Below, piece by piece: positions 19,053-27,534 of a DNA stretch of 64,000 nt. The notes beneath the pieces are model-generated. The model saw only the letters and a program-made list of their open reading frames with translations. It was not told the DNA's origin and ran no database searches. Position 1 is the stretch's first letter. Every line of letters starts with the position of its first letter. The position numbers and the translations under genes were made by a program. The DNA lies in NCBI GenBank assembly GCA_900473805.1, contig UCMS01000006.1:419736-483735 (forward strand), written 5' to 3'. The stretch is from Hyphomicrobiales bacterium. GTDB taxonomy: Bacteria; Pseudomonadota; Alphaproteobacteria; Rhizobiales; Rhizobiaceae.

Positions 19053-20306
19053 ATGACGGCGCAACCCGGCACGAACCTTCGCGTGAACGGCGATCGGCTG
19101 TGGGACATGCTCATGGAGATGGCGAAGATCGGCCCCGGCATTGCCGGCGGCAACAATCGCCAGACCCTGACCGATGAAGATGCCGAAGGCCGCCGCCTTT
19201 TCCAGCGCTGGTGCGAGGATGCAGGACTGACCATGGGCGTCGACACCATGGGCAACATGTTCATGACCCGCCCCGGCACCGATCCGGACGCGCTTCCCGT
19301 CTATATCGGCAGCCATCTCGACACGCAGCCGACCGGCGGCAAATATGACGGCGTGCTCGGCGTGCTCGCAGGTCTCGAAGTCGTACGCTCGATGAACGAC
19401 CTCAACATCAAGACCAGACACCCCATCGTCGTCACCAACTGGACAAATGAGGAAGGCGCACGCTTCGCGCCGGCCATGCTGGCCTCGGGCGTCTTTGCGG
19501 GCGTCCTGACCCAGGATTATGCCTATGCCCGCAAGGACATGGAGGGCAAGTCCTTCGGCGACGAGTTGAAGCGCATCGGCTGGGTCGGCGACGAAGAGGT
19601 CGGTGCCCGCAAGATGCACGCCTATTTCGAATATCACATCGAACAGGGCCCGATCCTCGAGGCCGAAGAAAAGCAGATCGGTGTAGTCACCCACTGTCAG
19701 GGGCTGTGGTGGCTGGAATTCACCTTGACCGGCAAGGAAGCCCATACCGGCTCCACCCCGATGAACCACCGCGTCAATGCCGGCCTTGCCATGGCCCGCA
19801 TCATGGAAATGGTCCAGACGGTTGCCATGGACAACCAGCCGGGCTGCGTCGGCGGCGTCGGCCAGGTGAAGTTCTCGCCCAATTCCCGCAACGTGCTTCC
19901 CGGCACGGTGGTCTTCACCGTCGACATTCGCTCGCCGGAACAGGCCAAGCTCGACGGCATGCGCGCCCGCATCGAAAAGGAAGCAGCCGAGATCTGTGCT
20001 GCCCTTGGTGTCGGCTGCTCCATCGAGGCCGTCGGTCATTTCGATCCTGTTACCTTCGACCCGACGCTCGTCGCCTCCGTCCGCAAGGCGGCGGAAGACC
20101 TCGGCTACAGCCATATGAACATCATCTCTGGCGCCGGCCACGATGCCTGCTGGGCCGCCAAGGTGGCGCCCGCAACCATGATCATGTGCCCCTGCGTGGA
20201 CGGTCTCTCCCACAACGAGGCGGAGGAGATCTCCAAGGAATGGGCCAGCGCCGGCTGCGACGTGCTGCTCCGAGCGGTTCTGGAGACGGCGGAGATTGTG
20301 GGCTAA
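19053..20306 (+). CDS. Beta-ureidopropionase / N-carbamoyl-beta-alanine amidohydrolase (M20 family)
   Basis: A 417-residue Zn-dependent amidohydrolase of the hydantoinase/carbamoylase branch of M20. Metal-site blocks are visible: GSHLDTQPTGGKYDGVLG, NWTNEEGARFAP, EYHIEQGPIL and GAGHDACWAAKVAP. It hydrolyses N-carbamoyl-beta-alanine (or the beta-aminoisobutyrate analogue) to the beta-amino acid, CO2 and ammonia, the last step of the pathway begun by PreTA. The assignment over allantoate or L-carbamoylase activity rests on the adjacent dihydropyrimidinase and rutR. GGTGAGG precedes the ATG. Confidence 0.9.
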   Translation: MTAQPGTNLRVNGDRLWDMLMEMAKIGPGIAGGNNRQTLTDEDAEGRRLFQRWCEDAGLTMGVDTMGNMFMTRPGTDPDALPVYIGSHLDTQPTGGKYDGVLGVLAGLEVVRSMNDLNIKTRHPIVVTNWTNEEGARFAPAMLASGVFAGVLTQDYAYARKDMEGKSFGDELKRIGWVGDEEVGARKMHAYFEYHIEQGPILEAEEKQIGVVTHCQGLWWLEFTLTGKEAHTGSTPMNHRVNAGLAMARIMEMVQTVAMDNQPGCVGGVGQVKFSPNSRNVLPGTVVFTVDIRSPEQAKLDGMRARIEKEAAEICAALGVGCSIEAVGHFDPVTFDPTLVASVRKAAEDLGYSHMNIISGAGHDACWAAKVAPATMIMCPCVDGLSHNEAEEISKEWASAGCDVLLRAVLETAEIVG

Positions 20307-20338
20307 ACTCAAGATCTGTCCTATGCGGAGGCCTGCCA

Positions 20339-20569
20339 ATGACATTGCCAAGAGAACTGTCTGCAGAAGAAAGAGCCGAACTGCGAGCGAAGGGGTTCCA
20401 GCGTTTTGAATTATGGCTACCTGACCTGCGCGACCCGTCCATCCGCGAGCAGGCTGTAGCAGAAGCAAATCGAATGGCCTTTGCTGATGAAGAAGACAAC
20501 GTGATGGAGTGGATTGATAGTCTTCAGAAGGACATGTGGGATCATGAGGACGGAGAAGGCGGCCAATGA
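20339..20569 (+). CDS. MazE-like antitoxin (DUF3018)
   Basis: A 76-residue acidic protein starting MTLPRELSAEERAELR, with the DUF3018 core RAKGFQRFELWLPDLRDP and an acidic C-terminal tail (WIDSLQKDMWDHEDGEGG) that would occupy the toxin. GGAG precedes the ATG. Its stop overlaps the toxin start (ATGA), the usual antitoxin-first arrangement with translational coupling. It lies 32 bases after the beta-ureidopropionase stop on the same strand and so may be read from the pyrimidine promoter. Confidence 0.85.
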   Translation: MTLPRELSAEERAELRAKGFQRFELWLPDLRDPSIREQAVAEANRMAFADEEDNVMEWIDSLQKDMWDHEDGEGGQ

Positions 20570-20898
20570 AGCGTGGCGATGTCGTCACCGTGGTGCTGCC
20601 AAGCGCTCTGGGCAAGCCTCGCCCAGCCGTCATCGTTCAGACGGACTCGATGACGGAGTCGCAGCTCAAAACCGTGCTCGTCTGCCCGATAACCAGCTTC
20701 AGCTCCGTTCCGAGCATCTTTCGGGTGCCAGTGGAGCCTACTCCCACAAATGGGCTCAAACTGCAGTCTGAAGTCATGGTCGACAAAATCAGTCCAGCCA
20801 GCCGGCAGAGGGTCGGGGAAGTCATTGGGACTTTTGATGACGTGACGATGCGCCGGGTCGAGCGCTCCATGGCTCTGGCACTTGGCTTCGCAGGATGA
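20566..20898 (+). CDS. MazF/PemK-family endoribonuclease toxin
   Basis: A 110-residue SH3-like barrel protein with the hallmark start MKRGDVVTVVLPSALGKPRPAVIVQTD, the mid-motif VLVCPITSF and LQSEVMVDKISP. MazF toxins cleave single-stranded mRNA at short motifs and arrest growth when the antitoxin is lost. The ORF looks intact. It is embedded between beta-ureidopropionase and dihydropyrimidinase on the same strand, with only 36 bases to the next gene. Confidence 0.9.
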   Translation: MKRGDVVTVVLPSALGKPRPAVIVQTDSMTESQLKTVLVCPITSFSSVPSIFRVPVEPTPTNGLKLQSEVMVDKISPASRQRVGEVIGTFDDVTMRRVERSMALALGFAG

Positions 20899-20934
20899 GC
20901 ACACACTAAAAATGGAACCACGGGGAGAGACCAC

Positions 20935-22392
20935 ATGACCACCACAGTCATCAAGGGCGGCACGATCGTCACCGCCGATCTGACCTACAAGGCAGACGTC
21001 AAGATCGAGGGGGGCGTGATCGTCGAGATCGGGCCCAACCTGTCCGGCGACACCGTGCTGGATGCGGCGGGCTGTTATGTCATGCCGGGTGGTATTGACC
21101 CGCATGTACATCTCGAAATGCCCTTCATGGGCACCTACTCTGCCGACGACTTCGAAAGCGGCACGCGCGCTGGCCTCTCCGGCGGCACGACCATGGTCGT
21201 CGACTTCTGCCTGCCCGGCCCCGACCAGTCGCTGCTCGACGCCTTGCAGATGTGGGACAACAAGACCTCACGCGCCACGGCCGACTATTCCTTCCACATG
21301 GCGATCACCGGCTGGAACGAACGCGTCTTCGACGAGATGAAGACGGTCGTCCAGGATCGCGGCATCAACACCTTCAAGCACTTCATGGCCTACAAGGGCG
21401 CGCTGATGGTGAACGACGACGAGATGTTCGCCTCCTTCCAGCGTTGCGCAGAACTTGGCGCTTTGCCGATGGTGCATGCCGAAAACGGTGACGTCGTCGC
21501 TTCGATGACCGCGAAGTTGCTCAGCGAAGGCAATAATGGTCCGGAGGCGCACGCCTATTCCCGTCCGCCGGAGGTCGAGGGCGAAGCGACCAACCGCGCG
21601 ATCATGCTGGCCGACATGGCGGGCGTGCCGCTCTATGTCGTGCACACCTCCTGCGAACAGGCCCATGAAGCCATCCGCCGAGCCCGCCAGAAGGGTATGC
21701 GCGTTTACGGCGAACCGCTGATCCAGCACCTGACACTCGACGAGAGCGAATATTTCAACAAGGACTGGGACCACGCCGCCCGCCGCGTCATGTCGCCCCC
21801 CTTCCGCAACAAGCAGCACCAGGATTCACTCTGGGCCGGCCTGCAGTCGGGTTCACTCTCGGTCGTCGCCACCGACCACTGTGCCTTTACGAGCGAACAG
21901 AAGCGCTTCGGCGTCGGCAACTTCGCCAAGATCCCGAACGGCACCGGTGGGCTTGAGGACCGCATGCCCATGCTCTGGACCTATGGTGTCGCCACCGGCC
22001 GCCTGACGATGAACGAATTCGTTGCGGTCACCTCAACCAACATCGCCAAGATCCTCAACATATACCCGAAGAAGGGCGCCGTGCTCGTCGGCGCCGATGC
22101 CGACCTGGTGGTCTGGGATCCGAAGCGCTCCAAGACGATCTCGGCCAAGACCCAGCAGTCCTCGATCGACTACAATGTCTTCGAGGGCAAGACCGTTACC
22201 GGCCTGCCGCGCTACACGCTGACTCGTGGTTACGTCGCGATCGAGGAGAGTGCCGTAAAGACGCGCGAGGGCCACGGCAAGTTCGTCAAGCGCGAGCCCT
22301 TCCCTGCGGTTTCCAAGGCGCTGTCGACCTGGAAGGAACTGGTCGCGCCGCGCAAGGTGGAACGCACGGGCATTCCGGCGACGGGAGTGTGA
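20935..22392 (+). CDS. hydA: Dihydropyrimidinase (D-hydantoinase)
   Basis: A 485-residue cyclic amidohydrolase. Metal ligands are visible in order: PGGIDPHVHLEMP (H-x-H), the carboxylated lysine in FKHFMAYKGALMV, His in PMVHAENGD, His in YVVHTSCEQAHEA and Asp in VATDHCAF. It opens dihydrouracil or dihydrothymine to N-carbamoyl-beta-amino acids, between the PreTA and beta-ureidopropionase steps. GGGGAGAG precedes the ATG. It ends the enzyme part of the operon and is followed by a repeat block that separates it from the transporter genes. Confidence 0.95.
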   Translation: MTTTVIKGGTIVTADLTYKADVKIEGGVIVEIGPNLSGDTVLDAAGCYVMPGGIDPHVHLEMPFMGTYSADDFESGTRAGLSGGTTMVVDFCLPGPDQSLLDALQMWDNKTSRATADYSFHMAITGWNERVFDEMKTVVQDRGINTFKHFMAYKGALMVNDDEMFASFQRCAELGALPMVHAENGDVVASMTAKLLSEGNNGPEAHAYSRPPEVEGEATNRAIMLADMAGVPLYVVHTSCEQAHEAIRRARQKGMRVYGEPLIQHLTLDESEYFNKDWDHAARRVMSPPFRNKQHQDSLWAGLQSGSLSVVATDHCAFTSEQKRFGVGNFAKIPNGTGGLEDRMPMLWTYGVATGRLTMNEFVAVTSTNIAKILNIYPKKGAVLVGADADLVVWDPKRSKTISAKTQQSSIDYNVFEGKTVTGLPRYTLTRGYVAIEESAVKTREGHGKFVKREPFPAVSKALSTWKELVAPRKVERTGIPATGV

Positions 22393-22418
22393 GCGGTTCG
22401 ATGGCGTTGGCGCATGTT

Positions 22419-22623
22419 GTTACCCCCCTCTGCCCTGCCGGGCATCTCCCCCTCAAGGGGGGAGATCGGAGGCGGCTGGCCGCTCGCCAAACCTCATCTG
22501 TTCTTTCTCACTGGTCTCAAAACACCGCTAGTGGCAAAGCAAACGGTGTCAGCGGGGCAAAACCGATGCGGGGTCCGATCTCCCCCCTTGAGGGGGAGAT
22601 GTCCGGCAGGACAGAGGGGGGTA
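22419..22623. repeat. Pair of inverted RIME-like palindromic repeats
   Basis: Two arms, 22419-22470 and 22574-22623, are near-perfect inverted copies. Each contains the palindrome CTCCCCCTCAAGGGGGGAG and an outer CCTCTG-CCTGCCGG segment. They could pair into a long hairpin between the dihydropyrimidinase gene and the convergent cupin gene. The form matches short intergenic mosaic elements of rhizobia; the exact family name is inferred. Confidence 0.75.
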
Positions 22624-22659
22624 ACCCAAGCGCCGACGTCAGAGACACCAGCGAACAGG

Positions 22660-22724
22660 CACGCTCCACGCCCCCTCATCCGGCGCTGCGCGCCGCCTTC
22701 TCCCCGCTGAGGAGAAGAGGATCG
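22660..22724. repeat. Additional RIME-like repeat fragment
   Basis: The segment CCCCCTCATCCGGCGCTGCG followed by CCTTCTCCCCGCTGAGGAGA is a diverged copy of elements at about 24140-24190 and 48895-48945 (CCCTCATCCG-CCTTCTCCCCG). It ends at the cupin stop codon. Confidence 0.6.
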
Positions 22725-23138
22725 TCACACCTCGACCAACCCATCCAGCTCCGGCAGCAGGACGACGCTCTCCTGCTCGTTCGGATCGGTGCGCGCGATG
22801 ATCGCGGTGCAGGGCGCGTTCGACAGGTTGGCTGGCAGATGCGGAACTCCGGCCGGAATGTAGAACAGCTCGCCCGCGTGAACCACGACATGGTTCTCCA
22901 GCCGCTCGCCATACCAGGTATGCGCCTGACCGGAGAGCATGTAGATCGCCGTCTCGTGGCTCTCGTGCAGATGCGCCTTGGCGCGCGCACCCGGCGGCAT
23001 GGTCAGCACATGCATGCAGATGCCCTTGGCCCCCACGGTCTCGGCGGCGATCCCCTCGAAGTAACTCAGTCCCTGCTTGCCCTCATAGGTGTGGCCGGGC
23101 TTCACGATCCGGCAGGTGGGCTTTGCTGATGCGTCCAT
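22725..23138 (-). CDS. Cupin-domain protein
   Basis: A 137-residue single cupin. Motif 1 is visible as AKAHLHESHETAIYMLSG (His/His/Glu metal ligands) and motif 2 as GELFYIPAGVPHLPANLS, so a metal centre is likely. The start at ATG 23138 has AGAGGACGGG upstream. It is transcribed against the pyrimidine operon. Small cupins can be dioxygenases, isomerases or ligand-binding proteins; no substrate can be assigned. Confidence 0.88.
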   Translation of the reverse strand: MDASAKPTCRIVKPGHTYEGKQGLSYFEGIAAETVGAKGICMHVLTMPPGARAKAHLHESHETAIYMLSGQAHTWYGERLENHVVVHAGELFYIPAGVPHLPANLSNAPCTAIIARTDPNEQESVVLLPELDGLVEV

Positions 23139-23262
23139 TGTCCCGTCCTCTTCCAACCGGCGGCAGGTCCGCCAATCCCGGTCCGCTGCTCGCGAGCGAC
23201 CGCATGTTCAAAGAATGCAAGAGGCAGTCTGCCTTTGCAACAAACCCGATTGGTCCCAGCGC

Positions 23263-24051
23263 ATGAATGCACCTTACTCCGTCGTCTCGGCCAGGAACCT
23301 GAGCCTTACTTTCGAGACTAATGACGGCCCTGTCCACGCCCTGTCCAACGTCGATCTCGAGGTGAAGAAGGGGGATTTCGTCTCGTTCATCGGCCCCTCC
23401 GGCTGCGGCAAGACCACCTTCCTGCGCGTAATCGCCGACCTCGAGAAACACACGGCCGGTGACATCACTGTCAACGGGATGACACCGGAAAACGCGCGCA
23501 AGGCGCGCTCCTACGGCTATGTCTTCCAGGCGGCTGCCCTTTATCCCTGGCGCACGATTGAAAACAACATCGCACTGCCGCTGGAAATCATGGGCTATAG
23601 CGCCGATGAGAAGAAAAAGCGCATCGAACAGACCCTCGATCTCGTCAACCTCACCGGCTTCGGCAAGAAATATCCCTGGCAGCTGTCGGGCGGCATGCAG
23701 CAGCGTGCCTCGATCGCCCGCGCGCTCGCCTTCGACGCCGACCTGCTGCTGATGGACGAACCCTTCGGCGCGCTCGACGAAATCGTGCGTGACCACCTGA
23801 ATTCCGAACTGCTGAAGCTCTGGGACCGGACCAACAAGACCATCTGCTTCGTCACCCACTCGATCCCGGAAGCCGTCTACCTCTCCACCAAGATCGTCGT
23901 CATGAGCCCGCGTCCGGGCCGGGTCACCGACATCATCGAATCGACACTGCCCAAGGAACGCCCGCTCGACATCCGCGAGACGCCGGAGTTTCTCGAGATC
24001 GCGCATCGGGTGCGCGAGGGTTTGAAGGCGGGGCATTCTTATGAGGAATAG
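23263..24051 (+). CDS. ABC transporter ATPase (SsuB/TauB/ThiZ type)
   Basis: A 262-residue ATPase with Walker A GPSGCGKTTF, Q-loop region GYVFQAAALYPWRT, signature LSGGMQQRASIARALA, Walker B LLLMDEPFGALDE and switch His VTHSIPEA. It belongs to the nitrate/taurine/thiamine-precursor branch. Together with permeases at 24738 and 25622 and the binding protein at 26519 it forms a complete importer. Its position behind dihydropyrimidinase suggests pyrimidine or a related heterocycle as cargo. The start is ATG 23263 (MNAPYSVV); the ribosome-binding site is weak. Confidence 0.93.
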   Translation: MNAPYSVVSARNLSLTFETNDGPVHALSNVDLEVKKGDFVSFIGPSGCGKTTFLRVIADLEKHTAGDITVNGMTPENARKARSYGYVFQAAALYPWRTIENNIALPLEIMGYSADEKKKRIEQTLDLVNLTGFGKKYPWQLSGGMQQRASIARALAFDADLLLMDEPFGALDEIVRDHLNSELLKLWDRTNKTICFVTHSIPEAVYLSTKIVVMSPRPGRVTDIIESTLPKERPLDIRETPEFLEIAHRVREGLKAGHSYEE

Positions 24052-24065
24052 TGTGGTGGTCTCGG

Positions 24066-24375
24066 CAGATATGCCCCTCACCCTGACCCTCTCCCCGCAA
24101 GCGGGGAGAGGGGACGGCCAGCGCGGTGCCACGCGTTCCTTCTCCCCGTTGCAACAGGGAGAAGGTGCCGGCAGGCGGATGAGGGGCAAGGCCATCGGCG
24201 TCGTGAGTGCCGGCCACGCGCTTCCCACCTCCCCCTTGAGGGGGGAGGTCGCCGCGAAGCGGCGGGTGGGGGTGAACCTGACGACGAGTTCGACGTCATT
24301 GATCAACGCTCAGGTCTCGCACATCACCCCACCCCGGAGCTTCGCTCCGACCCTCCCCCTCAAGGGGAGGGTGTC
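24066..24375. repeat. Composite block of RIME-like palindromic repeats
   Basis: Successive palindromes occur here: CTCTCCCCGCAAGCGGGGAG (about 24090), TTCTCCC-loop-GGGAGAAGG (about 24140), CCTCCCCCTTGAGGGGGGAGG (about 24229) and ACCCTCCCCCTCAAGGGGAG (about 24352). The last two, with GCGGGTGGGGGTGA and its inverted partner CACCCCACCCCGG, recur as the same composite at 45203-45320 and about 48960-49085. The block fills the 350 bases between the ATPase gene and the small membrane protein. Confidence 0.8.
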
Positions 24376-24402
24376 GGGTGCCGCAGGAGCGGAGGCCACC
24401 CC

Positions 24403-24738
24403 ATGAACCCCACCTTCCTCCTCTGGCTGGGTGCCGCCATGGCGACCTTCCTCGGGGCCGCGACCGTCAGCCGTGCTTATATCGACAGCGGCAAGCTCTG
24501 GGTGCTGCTCGCCTCGCTCGCCCTCTACTGTGTCGGCAACCTGATGATGGTGAAGCTGATGCGGGAGGGTGGACTGGGTCTTGCCATCTCGGCCTCCTCC
24601 GTCGCGCAGCTGCTGCTGATCAACGTGATCGCCTTCTTCCTCTTCGGCGAACGCTTGAGCGCCATCCAAACCGCAGGCGTCGCGCTGGGTGTCGTCTCCA
24701 TGGCTCTCATGCTTTTTCCCGCAAAAGGAGGTGCCTGA
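24403..24738 (+). CDS. Small four-helix EamA/SMR-like membrane protein
   Basis: A 111-residue protein with four TM helices (LLWLGAAMATFLGAATVS, LWVLLASLALYCVGNLMM, LAISASSVAQLLLINVIAFFLF, GVALGVVSMALMLF). Helix 3/4 resembles the EamA motif FGERLSAIQTAGVALG. It is the size of a small multidrug-resistance or half-EamA protein and probably dimerises. Its stop overlaps the permease start (TGATG), so it is translationally coupled into the ABC importer operon, which is unusual for this transporter class. Confidence 0.78.
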   Translation: MNPTFLLWLGAAMATFLGAATVSRAYIDSGKLWVLLASLALYCVGNLMMVKLMREGGLGLAISASSVAQLLLINVIAFFLFGERLSAIQTAGVALGVVSMALMLFPAKGGA

Positions 24739-25625
24739 TGACATCAGCCCCTTCCGCCTTCCGTGACCGCATTTTGCCGGTTCTGACCGTCATCCTCGCG
24801 ATCCTCGTGATCTGGCATGTCTTCGTCATCTATCTCAACGCGCCCTTCGTGCGCGACCAAGCGGCGCGCGCCGGTGAGGAGATCACCTTCTCCCAACTCG
24901 TCGAACGCACCTTCGCTCAGGAACGGCCGATCCTGCCCGCTCCGCATCAGATCGTCGCCGAGCTCTGGGACACAACCATCAACAAGGCCGTCACCTCCAA
25001 GCGCAGCCTTGTCTATCATGCCTGGATCACGCTCTCGGCCACTTTGGCCGGCTTTGCCATGGGCACCGTGCTCGGCATCGTGCTGGCGATTGCCATCGTC
25101 CACAACCGGGCCATGGACAAGTCGCTGATGCCCTGGGTCATCGCCTCGCAGACCATTCCCATCCTCGCCATTGCGCCGATGATCATCGTCGTCCTCAATT
25201 CGATCGGGATCTCAGGTCTGATGCCCAAGGCCCTGATTTCGACCTATCTTTCCTTCTTCCCGATCGTTGTCGGCATGGTGAAGGGCCTGCGCAGCCCCGA
25301 CATTCTGCTGCTTGATCTGATGCACACCTACAATGCCAGCCAGTCCCAGACCTTCTGGAAGCTGCGCTGGCCGGCCTCGATGCCCTACCTCTTCACCTCG
25401 CTGAAGGTGGCGATCGCCATCTCGCTCGTCGGTGCCATCGTCGGCGAACTGCCAACCGGCGCGGTGGCAGGCCTCGGCGCCCGCCTGCTGTCCGGCTCCT
25501 ACTACGGCCAGACCATCCAGATCTGGGCGGCCCTCTTCATGGCGGCCGGGCTCGCCGCCCTGCTCGTTTCGATCGTTGGAATGGCCCATACACGGGTTCT
25601 CGCACGCATGGGGGTCAAGCCATGA
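24738..25625 (+). CDS. ABC transporter permease (BPD type, SsuC/ThiX-like), first
   Basis: A 295-residue integral membrane protein with an N-terminal TM helix, a ~60-residue hydrophilic loop and the BPD_transp_1 domain (AGFAMGTVLGIVLAIAI; EAA-like loop around WKLRWPASMPYLFTSLKVAIAISLVGAIVGE). The start at 24738 follows AAAAGGAGG and overlaps the previous stop. It pairs with the next gene to form a heterodimeric channel. Confidence 0.92.
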   Translation: MTSAPSAFRDRILPVLTVILAILVIWHVFVIYLNAPFVRDQAARAGEEITFSQLVERTFAQERPILPAPHQIVAELWDTTINKAVTSKRSLVYHAWITLSATLAGFAMGTVLGIVLAIAIVHNRAMDKSLMPWVIASQTIPILAIAPMIIVVLNSIGISGLMPKALISTYLSFFPIVVGMVKGLRSPDILLLDLMHTYNASQSQTFWKLRWPASMPYLFTSLKVAIAISLVGAIVGELPTGAVAGLGARLLSGSYYGQTIQIWAALFMAAGLAALLVSIVGMAHTRVLARMGVKP

Positions 25626-26488
25626 ACGGTTACCTCGTCTTCGCCTTCGTCTTCTGGGTCGGTGCCTGGGGCCTGAACCAGTGGCTGGTGGCACAGCGTC
25701 CCAAGGATGTGTCGACCAAGCGGGCCATCGGCCTTGCAGTGCCGCTGATCTTCGGGGTTACGCTGCTCGTCATCTGGGAATGCGTGGTGCGTGGCTTCGA
25801 GATCCCCTCGATCCTGCTTCCCGCACCCTCGATGATCTGGGCGCGCATCATCACCTCCACCCATATCCTCTGGGCGGATTTCCAGCAGACCTTCCTGAAA
25901 TCCGTGATCACGGGTTACATCGCCGGCTGCGGCCTCGGCTTCATCGTCGCGATCTTGATCGACCGCTCGCCTTTCCTGCAGAAGGGGCTGCTGCCGATCG
26001 GCAACTTCGTCTCGGCCCTGCCCGTCGTCGGCATCGCTCCGATCATGGTCATGTGGTTCGGCTTCGACTGGCAGTCCAAGGTTGCCGTCGTCGTCATCAT
26101 GACCTTCTTCCCGATGCTGGTGAACACGGTCCAGGGACTGGCTTCGGCCAGCCACATGGAACGAGACCTGATGCACACCTATGCCGCCTCCTGGTGGCAG
26201 ACGCTGGTGCGCCTGCGGCTCCCTGCCGCCTGGCCCTTCATCTTCAATGCGCTGAAGATCAACTCGACTCTGGCTCTGATCGGGGCCATCGTTGCAGAAT
26301 TCTTCGGCACCCCGATTGTCGGCATGGGCTTCCGGATCTCGACAGAGGTCGGACGCTCGAATGTCGACATGGTCTGGGCCGAGATTGCGGTTGCCGCACT
26401 CGCCGGCTCGGTCTTCTACGGATTGGTGGCACTGGCAGAACGCCGGGTCACCTTCTGGCATCCGTCCGTCCGTGGTGGACGGACGTAA
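25622..26488 (+). CDS. ABC transporter permease (BPD type), second
   Basis: A 288-residue permease whose ATG overlaps the stop of the first permease (ATGA). It has six or so TM helices and the EAA-like loop LRLPAAWPFIFNALKINSTLALIGAIVAE. It is homologous to its partner, consistent with a two-permease importer. It is co-transcribed with the binding protein 30 bases downstream. Confidence 0.92.
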   Translation: MNGYLVFAFVFWVGAWGLNQWLVAQRPKDVSTKRAIGLAVPLIFGVTLLVIWECVVRGFEIPSILLPAPSMIWARIITSTHILWADFQQTFLKSVITGYIAGCGLGFIVAILIDRSPFLQKGLLPIGNFVSALPVVGIAPIMVMWFGFDWQSKVAVVVIMTFFPMLVNTVQGLASASHMERDLMHTYAASWWQTLVRLRLPAAWPFIFNALKINSTLALIGAIVAEFFGTPIVGMGFRISTEVGRSNVDMVWAEIAVAALAGSVFYGLVALAERRVTFWHPSVRGGRT

Positions 26489-26518
26489 ACTGCACCAAAA
26501 CAAAAAGAGGGAACTGAA

Positions 26519-27511
26519 ATGACCATGAAACTCGCATCCCTGCTGCTCGGCGCAGCGGTCTCCTTGACCGCCATGCAGGCCGCCGCCGCCGACAAGGTGA
26601 CCCTCCAGCTGAAATGGGTGACCCAGGCCCAGTTCGCCGGCTACTACGTCGCCAAGGACAAGGGCTTCTATGAAGAAGAAGGCCTCGACGTCGAAATCAA
26701 GCCGGGCGGCCCTGATATCGCTCCCCCGCAAGTTCTGGCCGGTGGCGGCGCTGACGTGATCGTCGACTGGATGCCGTCTGCCCTCGCAACCCGCGAAAAG
26801 GGCGTTCCGCTCGTCAACATCGCCCAGCCCTTCAAGTCCTCGGGCATGATGCTGACCTGCCTCAAGGAAACCGGCATCACCAAGCCTGAGGATTTCAAGG
26901 GCAAGACCCTCGGCGTCTGGTTCTTCGGCAACGAATACCCGTTCCTGTCCTGGATGAGCACGCTCGGCATCAAGACCGATGGCTCGCCGGAGGGCGTCAC
27001 AGTCCTCAAGCAGGGCTTCAACGTCGACCCGCTCTTGCAGAAGCAGGCTGCCTGCATCTCGACCATGACCTACAACGAGTACTGGCAGGTCATCGACGCC
27101 GGCATCAAGGCGGAAGACCTGGTGACCTTCAAGTATGAAGACGAGGGCGTCGCAACCCTTGAGGACGGCCTCTACGTCCTCGAAGACAAGCTCGCCGACC
27201 CTGCCTTCAAGGAAAAGATGGTCAAGTTCGTCCGCGCTTCCATGAAGGGCTGGAAGTACGCCGAAGAGAACTCCGATGAAGCCGCTGAAATCGTGCTCGA
27301 AAACGACGCCTCCGGCGCCCAGACCGAACAGCATCAGAAACGCATGATGGGCGAGGTCGCCAAGCTGACCGCTGGCTCCAACGGCGCGCTCGACAAGGCC
27401 GACTACGACCGTACGGTCAAGACACTGCTGGGCGGCGGTTCCGATCCGGTCATCACCAAGGAGCCCACCGGCGCCTTCACGACCGAAATCACCGACGCGG
27501 CCCTCAAGTAG
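26519..27511 (+). CDS. ABC transporter substrate-binding protein (NMT1/THI5-like)
   Basis: A 330-residue exported protein. The signal peptide is MTMKLASLLLGAAVSLTAMQAAAAD. The mature start VTLQLKWVTQAQFAGYYVAKDKGFYEEEGL is the signature of the NMT1/THI5-like (SsuA) family, whose members bind pyrimidine precursors such as formyl-aminopyrimidine, or riboflavin, taurine and similar solutes. Given the operon (dihydropyrimidinase, RutR control), a pyrimidine or related heterocycle is the best guess. GAGGGA precedes the ATG, and a strong terminator follows the stop. Confidence 0.92.
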   Translation: MTMKLASLLLGAAVSLTAMQAAAADKVTLQLKWVTQAQFAGYYVAKDKGFYEEEGLDVEIKPGGPDIAPPQVLAGGGADVIVDWMPSALATREKGVPLVNIAQPFKSSGMMLTCLKETGITKPEDFKGKTLGVWFFGNEYPFLSWMSTLGIKTDGSPEGVTVLKQGFNVDPLLQKQAACISTMTYNEYWQVIDAGIKAEDLVTFKYEDEGVATLEDGLYVLEDKLADPAFKEKMVKFVRASMKGWKYAEENSDEAAEIVLENDASGAQTEQHQKRMMGEVAKLTAGSNGALDKADYDRTVKTLLGGGSDPVITKEPTGAFTTEITDAALK

Positions 27512-27534
27512 AACCAGGCGGACCACCGAAAACG

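Noticed and set aside
22393-22724. CRISPR array
   Set aside because: The repeats are inverted, few, GC-rich and irregularly spaced, with no cas genes.
25502-27526. A 674-codon open frame on the minus strand
   Set aside because: It is antisense to the ABC permeases and the binding protein, with no domain of its own and His/Asp/Arg-rich shadow composition.
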